From: Pseudomonadota bacterium
GTDB taxonomy: Bacteria > Pseudomonadota > Alphaproteobacteria > Rhizobiales > Hyphomicrobiaceae
Length of the DNA stretch: 8,328 bases
Assembly (NCBI GenBank): GCA_023430845.1
Contig: JAEYYJ010000100.1
Location: 1 to 8,328 of the forward strand
Direction: 5' to 3'
Position numbers and translations under genes: made by a program
The notes under the pieces: generated by a model
Told to the model about the DNA's origin: nothing
Seen by the model: the letters and a program-made list of their open reading frames with translations, nothing else
Database searches by the model: none
Shown: positions 5,754 to 8,328 of the stretch, in pieces
How the letters are laid out: every line of letters begins with the position of its first letter
How positions within the stretch are numbered: the stretch's first letter is position 1

Positions 5754-5785
5754 CCATGCGAGGAGCCGGCGTCGGTCCCGCATGG
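5754..5785 (+). other. 5'-UTR hairpin of the phasin transcript
   Basis: CCATGCG (5754-5760) pairs with CGCATGG (5779-5785), then GGA (5762-5764) with TCC (5776-5778) and CCG (5766-5768) with CGG (5773-5775). This gives a 13-bp stem with two single-base bulges (A5761, G5765) and a four-base loop. It starts about ten bases after the predicted transcript start and ends 15 bases before the Shine-Dalgarno sequence (AGGAG, 5801-5805). No U-tract follows, so it is not an obvious terminator; an mRNA-stability or protein-binding element is more likely. Confidence 0.5.
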
Positions 5786-5814
5786 GGGCCGGGGGAAATG
5801 AGGAGTGCGGCGTC

Positions 5815-6255
5815 ATGACCAATCCGAAGCAACAACCGCCAGGACGGTCCGAGAACGAGCCGTTCCAGAGGCTGGTTGCCTCCACCGAGCAAGCGGCGAA
5901 GGCCGTTGCCCCGATGATGAAGTGCGCTGCGTGCGCCAATATGCAGTTTGCCTCGCTCGCGGGGCGGCGGGCAAAGGCCTACCTCGATATTCCGAGTGAG
6001 ATGGCCCAGTGCCGCGGGCCCCAGGATCTGTTCGCCGCCCAGGCGCGGTTCTGGCAGACCATGGTGCGCGACTATGCCGACTACGCTCAGCGCATGGTGA
6101 CGGCGTTGCAGGCCTTCGACGGTGAAGTGAGTGCGCCGCCCGGTCCGGCCCGCGAGCGCGATCTGCTCACCTTCCCGAATGCCTTCGGGTTCCCGGCCTG
6201 GCAGCTTCCGGCAGAGTTCACGCGCCCGCGTGACGAGAAGGATCGGGCTGCTTGA
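5815..6255 (+). CDS. Phasin-family protein (polyhydroxyalkanoate granule-associated)
   Basis: This 146-residue protein has the Phasin_2-type core seen in Hyphomicrobiales. A helical segment with NMQFASLAGRRAKAYLDIP (42-60) is followed by the characteristic CRGPQDLFAAQARFWQTM stretch (66-83) and a further amphipathic helix (DYADYAQRMVTALQAF, 86-101). The Pro-rich C-terminal tail is probably unstructured. Phasins coat polyhydroxybutyrate granules and limit their size; some members of this family have not been tied to granules. The ATG at 5815 is preferred because AGGAG (5801-5805) lies nine bases upstream; an in-frame ATG at 5782 falls inside the upstream hairpin. Two Cys close together (37 and 40, a CxxC) precede the core, which is unusual for a granule coat protein. 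The upstream FNR/FixK-like box suggests induction at low oxygen. The gene converges with the FAD-subunit gene, with a palindromic repeat in between. Confidence 0.82.
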   Translation: MTNPKQQPPGRSENEPFQRLVASTEQAAKAVAPMMKCAACANMQFASLAGRRAKAYLDIPSEMAQCRGPQDLFAAQARFWQTMVRDYADYAQRMVTALQAFDGEVSAPPGPARERDLLTFPNAFGFPAWQLPAEFTRPRDEKDRAA

Positions 6256-6329
6256 TTTGAAGGACGGCCTACCGGCCGGCGCGCAGTCGCGCGCTCAGGA
6301 AGAGGTGCTATCGCCGCCTTCTCTCATTA

Positions 6330-6438
6330 CCTCTCCCCGCGTGCGGGGAGAGGGTTAGGGGGAGGGGCGGCGGTATACTCCAACGTGCGTTGTGTGACCG
6401 CCCCTCATCCCGGCCTTCTCCCCGTACGCGGGGAGAAG
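6330..6438. repeat. Palindromic intergenic repeat (REP/MITE-like), two nested hairpins
   Basis: Two arms, 6330-6370 and 6398-6438, are inverted copies of one another (by hand about 33 of 41 positions agree without gaps), separated by 27 bp. Each arm also folds on itself: CCTCTCCCCGC/GCGGGGAGAGG around a two-base loop (6330-6353), and CCTTCTCCCCG/CGGGGAGAAGG around a four-base loop (6414-6439). Short CTT...AAG ends at 6318-6320 and 6448-6450 may extend the symmetry. Repeats of this CTCCCC-GC-GGGGAG type are dispersed in many proteobacterial genomes. No open frame or transposase is inside. Its place between two convergent stop codons (6255 and 6467) suits a role as a two-way terminator. Confidence 0.8.
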
Positions 6439-6466
6439 GGGAAGAAAAAGCGCGGCCCACTCGACT

Positions 6467-7258
6467 TCAGCCCGCGACGGCCCGGCGTGCCATGACCCCG
6501 ACGAGGTGTGCGCGGTAATCGGCACTGCCGTGCACATCCGACAGCACGTTCGAGGCATCGAGCTTGAGCCCGTCGAGCGCTGCAGCCGAGAAGTTCGACG
6601 AGAGCGCCTTCTCCGCATCCGCCCAACGGAACACGCCGCCTTGCCCGGCACCGGTCACGGCCACGCGCACGCCACCTGATGTGCGTGCCACCGCTACGCC
6701 GACGAGCGCGAAACGCGATGCCGGCTGGTCGAACTTCGCATAGGCGAAGCTCTGCGGGACCGGAAACGTGATCTCGGTCAGGATTTCGTTCTCCTCCAAG
6801 GCCGTTGCGAACAGGCCCTGGAAGAAGTCATCCGCCGAGATGCTGCGCTTCGACGTGTTGAGTGTTGCACCGAGGGCGAGAACCGCGGCCGGGTAGTCGG
6901 CTGCGGGATCGTTGTTGGCGACGGAACCGCCAATGGTGCCGCGATGGCGTACCTGCGGATCGCCGATGCCGCCGGCGAGCTTGGCGAGGCCGGGAATGGC
7001 GCCCTTCACGTCGGCCGACTCCGCGACCGCTGCGTGCGTGGTCATGGCGCCGATGGCGAGGCCGCCATCTTTACGCGCAATGCCCTTGAGCGAGGCGATG
7101 GCCGAGAGGTCGATGACCGTCTCCGGTGTCGCGAGGCGCAGCTTCATGGTCGGCAGCAGGGTCTGGCCGCCGGCAAGGAGCCGGGCGCCAGGAGCGGCCT
7201 TCAGTGCGAGATCCGCCTCATTGATCGTGCCGGGGCGGCGATAGTCGAACGCTTGCAT
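6467..7258 (-). CDS. CoxM-like FAD-binding subunit of a molybdenum hydroxylase
   Basis: This 263-residue medium subunit of the xanthine dehydrogenase / aerobic CO dehydrogenase family carries electrons through FAD between the iron-sulphur subunit and the final acceptor. Both FAD-binding signatures are present: AGGQTLLP at 29-36 (AGGxS/T-type) and TIGGSVANNDPAADYP at 108-123. A C-terminal CO-dehydrogenase flavoprotein domain follows, which ends with the usual helix (SADYRAHLVGVMARRAV). Length is slightly below that of CoxM (about 288). ATG 7258 is preferred because GGAGG (complement of 7264-7268) lies five bases upstream and the N-terminus MQAFDYRRP is typical; the frame is open for 19 more codons, which overlap the upstream gene. 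Only 11 bp separate it from the large-subunit gene, so the two form one operon. The substrate cannot be inferred: the family includes enzymes acting on CO, purines, nicotinate, quinoline and other compounds. Confidence 0.9.
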   Translation of the reverse strand: MQAFDYRRPGTINEADLALKAAPGARLLAGGQTLLPTMKLRLATPETVIDLSAIASLKGIARKDGGLAIGAMTTHAAVAESADVKGAIPGLAKLAGGIGDPQVRHRGTIGGSVANNDPAADYPAAVLALGATLNTSKRSISADDFFQGLFATALEENEILTEITFPVPQSFAYAKFDQPASRFALVGVAVARTSGGVRVAVTGAGQGGVFRWADAEKALSSNFSAAALDGLKLDASNVLSDVHGSADYRAHLVGVMARRAVAG

Positions 7259-7269
7259 GGTATCCTCCC

Positions 7270-8328
7270 TTATTCCGCCGCCTGCTTGCGCACCGATTTC
7301 TGCGCCGCCCGCCAAACGGCTTGCGGCGTCGCCGGCATCGCAATTTCTTCATGACCGAGCGCGTCGGTGATGGCGTTGATGAGTGCCGGAGGCGCCGCAA
7401 TCGCGCCCGCTTCACCGCAGCCTTTCACGCCCAGCGGATTCGACGGGCAGGGCGTCGTCGTCATCGCCACATTGTAGGATGGCACGTCATCGGCGCGCGG
7501 CATGGCGTAGTCCATGAAGCTGCCGGTGATGAGTTGGCCGTTCTCGTCGTAGACTGTGTGCTCGAGCATGGCCTGCCCGACACCTTGAGCGATGCCGCCG
7601 TGCACTTGGCCTTCGACGATCATCGGATTGATGAGCACGCCGAAGTCATCCACCGCCGTCCAGCGATCGATCCGCGTGTGACCGGTTTCAGGATCGATCT
7701 CCACTTCCGCAATGTGCACACCCGACGGGAAGGTGAAGTTCTTCGGGTCGTAGAACGAGCCTTCCTTGAGGCCCGGCTCGATCAGTTCCGGATCGAATTT
7801 GTGGGCGACATAGGCCTGCAGCGCGACTTCGCCGAAGGTCATCTTCTTGTTCGTGCCGCGGCCGAGGAATTCGCCGTTCTCGAAGTCGACGCTGTCCTCC
7901 GGTACTTCCATGCAGGCGGCCGCGACGCGCTTTCCTTTGGCGACGATTTTCTCAGCCGCCTTGACGATCGCCGAAGCGCCGACGGCACCCGAGCGCGAGC
8001 CGTACGTGCCCATGCCCATCTGCACCTTGTCCGTATCGCCGTGCACGATCGAGACCTGCTCGATGGGCACGCCGAGTTTCGATGCAATGACCTGGGCGAA
8101 CGTGGTCTCGTGGCCCTGGCCGTGGCTGTGCGAGCCGGTCAGCACCTCGATTGTGCCGACGGGGTTCACGCGGATTTCCGCGCTTTCCCAGAGGCCGACA
8201 CCGGCACCGAGCGAGCCGACTGCGCGCGAGGGCGCGATGCCGCACGCTTCGATGTAGGCCGAGAAGCCGAGACCGCGCAGCTTGCCCTTCCTCGCGCTTT
8301 CGGCTTTCCGCGCTGCAAGGCCCTTGTA
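7270..8328 (-). CDS. CoxL/XdhB-like molybdopterin-binding large subunit, C-terminal part (5' end cut by window)
   Basis: The frame is open from the right edge of the window to a TAA-type stop at 7270-7272, giving 352 visible residues of a protein normally near 780. The N-terminal substrate domain and the diagnostic active-site loop (AYRCSFR in true form-I CO dehydrogenases) are outside the window. Seen here are the second molybdopterin domain with [15 protein letters not shown], the cofactor-contacting [11 protein letters not shown] (about 7978-8010), [13 protein letters not shown], a long [15 protein letters not shown] segment, and [17 protein letters not shown] with the catalytic Glu at 7411-7413. 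These features place it in the xanthine dehydrogenase / aldehyde oxidase / CO dehydrogenase family. An apparent start at 8169 (GTG) is internal, since family sequence continues unbroken upstream. It is followed at 11 bp by the FAD subunit. The small iron-sulphur subunit is not in the window and would be expected upstream, beyond the edge. Confidence 0.9.
   Translation of the reverse strand, partial: YKGLAARKAESARKGKLRGLGFSAYIEACGIAPSRAVGSLGAGVGLWESAEIRVNPVGTIEVLTGSHSHGQGHETTFAQVIASKLGVPIEQVSIVHGDTDKVQMGMGTYGSRSGAVGASAIVKAAEKIVAKGKRVAAACMEVPEDSVDFENGEFLGRGTNKKMTFGEVALQAYVAHKFDPELIEPGLKEGSFYDPKNFTFPSGVHIAEVEIDPETGHTRIDRWTAVDDFGVLINPMIVEGQVHGGIAQGVGQAMLEHTVYDENGQLITGSFMDYAMPRADDVPSYNVAMTTTPCPSNPLGVKGCGEAGAIAAPPALINAITDALGHEEIAMPATPQAVWRAAQKSVRKQAAE

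Noticed and set aside
6330..6439. Palindromic repeats considered as a CRISPR fragment
   Set aside because: There are only two copies, in inverted orientation and each self-complementary, without regularly spaced direct repeats or cas genes.

Overview
The window looks like a piece of a GC-rich alphaproteobacterial chromosome, most likely from the order Hyphomicrobiales (Rhizobiales). This rests on the MarR / OmpR-type regulator / EnvZ-type kinase cluster resembling petP-petR, a Phasin_2-type protein, a CoxL/CoxM-type molybdenum hydroxylase, a FixK/FNR-like box and a palindromic intergenic repeat of a kind common in that group. The genus cannot be fixed from sequence alone. There is no sign of a phage, plasmid, transposase, tRNA, rRNA or CRISPR array.

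Layout. Positions 1-281 hold the end of a YihY/BrkB-family membrane protein, followed closely by a CsaA-type tRNA-binding protein (308-670) on the plus strand. A two-way terminator hairpin (676-713) separates these from two tandem minus-strand genes (734-988 and 1227-1505). These are paralogues encoding tiny secreted proteins with an almost identical signal peptide and N-terminus and an Arg/Tyr/Cys-rich tail with four cysteines. Each has its own strong Shine-Dalgarno sequence and its own terminator.

Next comes a minus-strand regulatory operon read from 4451 down to 1656: a MarR-family regulator (petP-like), an OmpR-family response regulator (petR-like) overlapping it by four bases, and an EnvZ-type sensor kinase. 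The kinase has Val in place of the usual H-box proline. Divergent from this operon, across about 315 bp of intergenic DNA, is a branched-chain amino acid aminotransferase (ilvE, 4767-5642).

Downstream on the plus strand is a small phasin (5815-6255). Its upstream region carries a near-consensus FNR/FixK box (5698-5711), a -10-like hexamer (5734-5739) at class-II spacing, and a strong bulged 5'-UTR hairpin (5754-5785). This suggests oxygen-responsive control of a polyhydroxyalkanoate granule protein. A 109-bp imperfect inverted repeat (6330-6438) lies between the convergent phasin gene and the final minus-strand pair. That pair is a CoxL-like molybdopterin subunit (cut by the window edge) followed 11 bp later by a CoxM-like FAD subunit of a molybdenum hydroxylase.

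Most of the window is ordinary housekeeping and regulatory sequence. The parts worth a second look are the paired Cys/Arg-rich secreted micro-proteins, the phasin control region and the palindromic repeat element.
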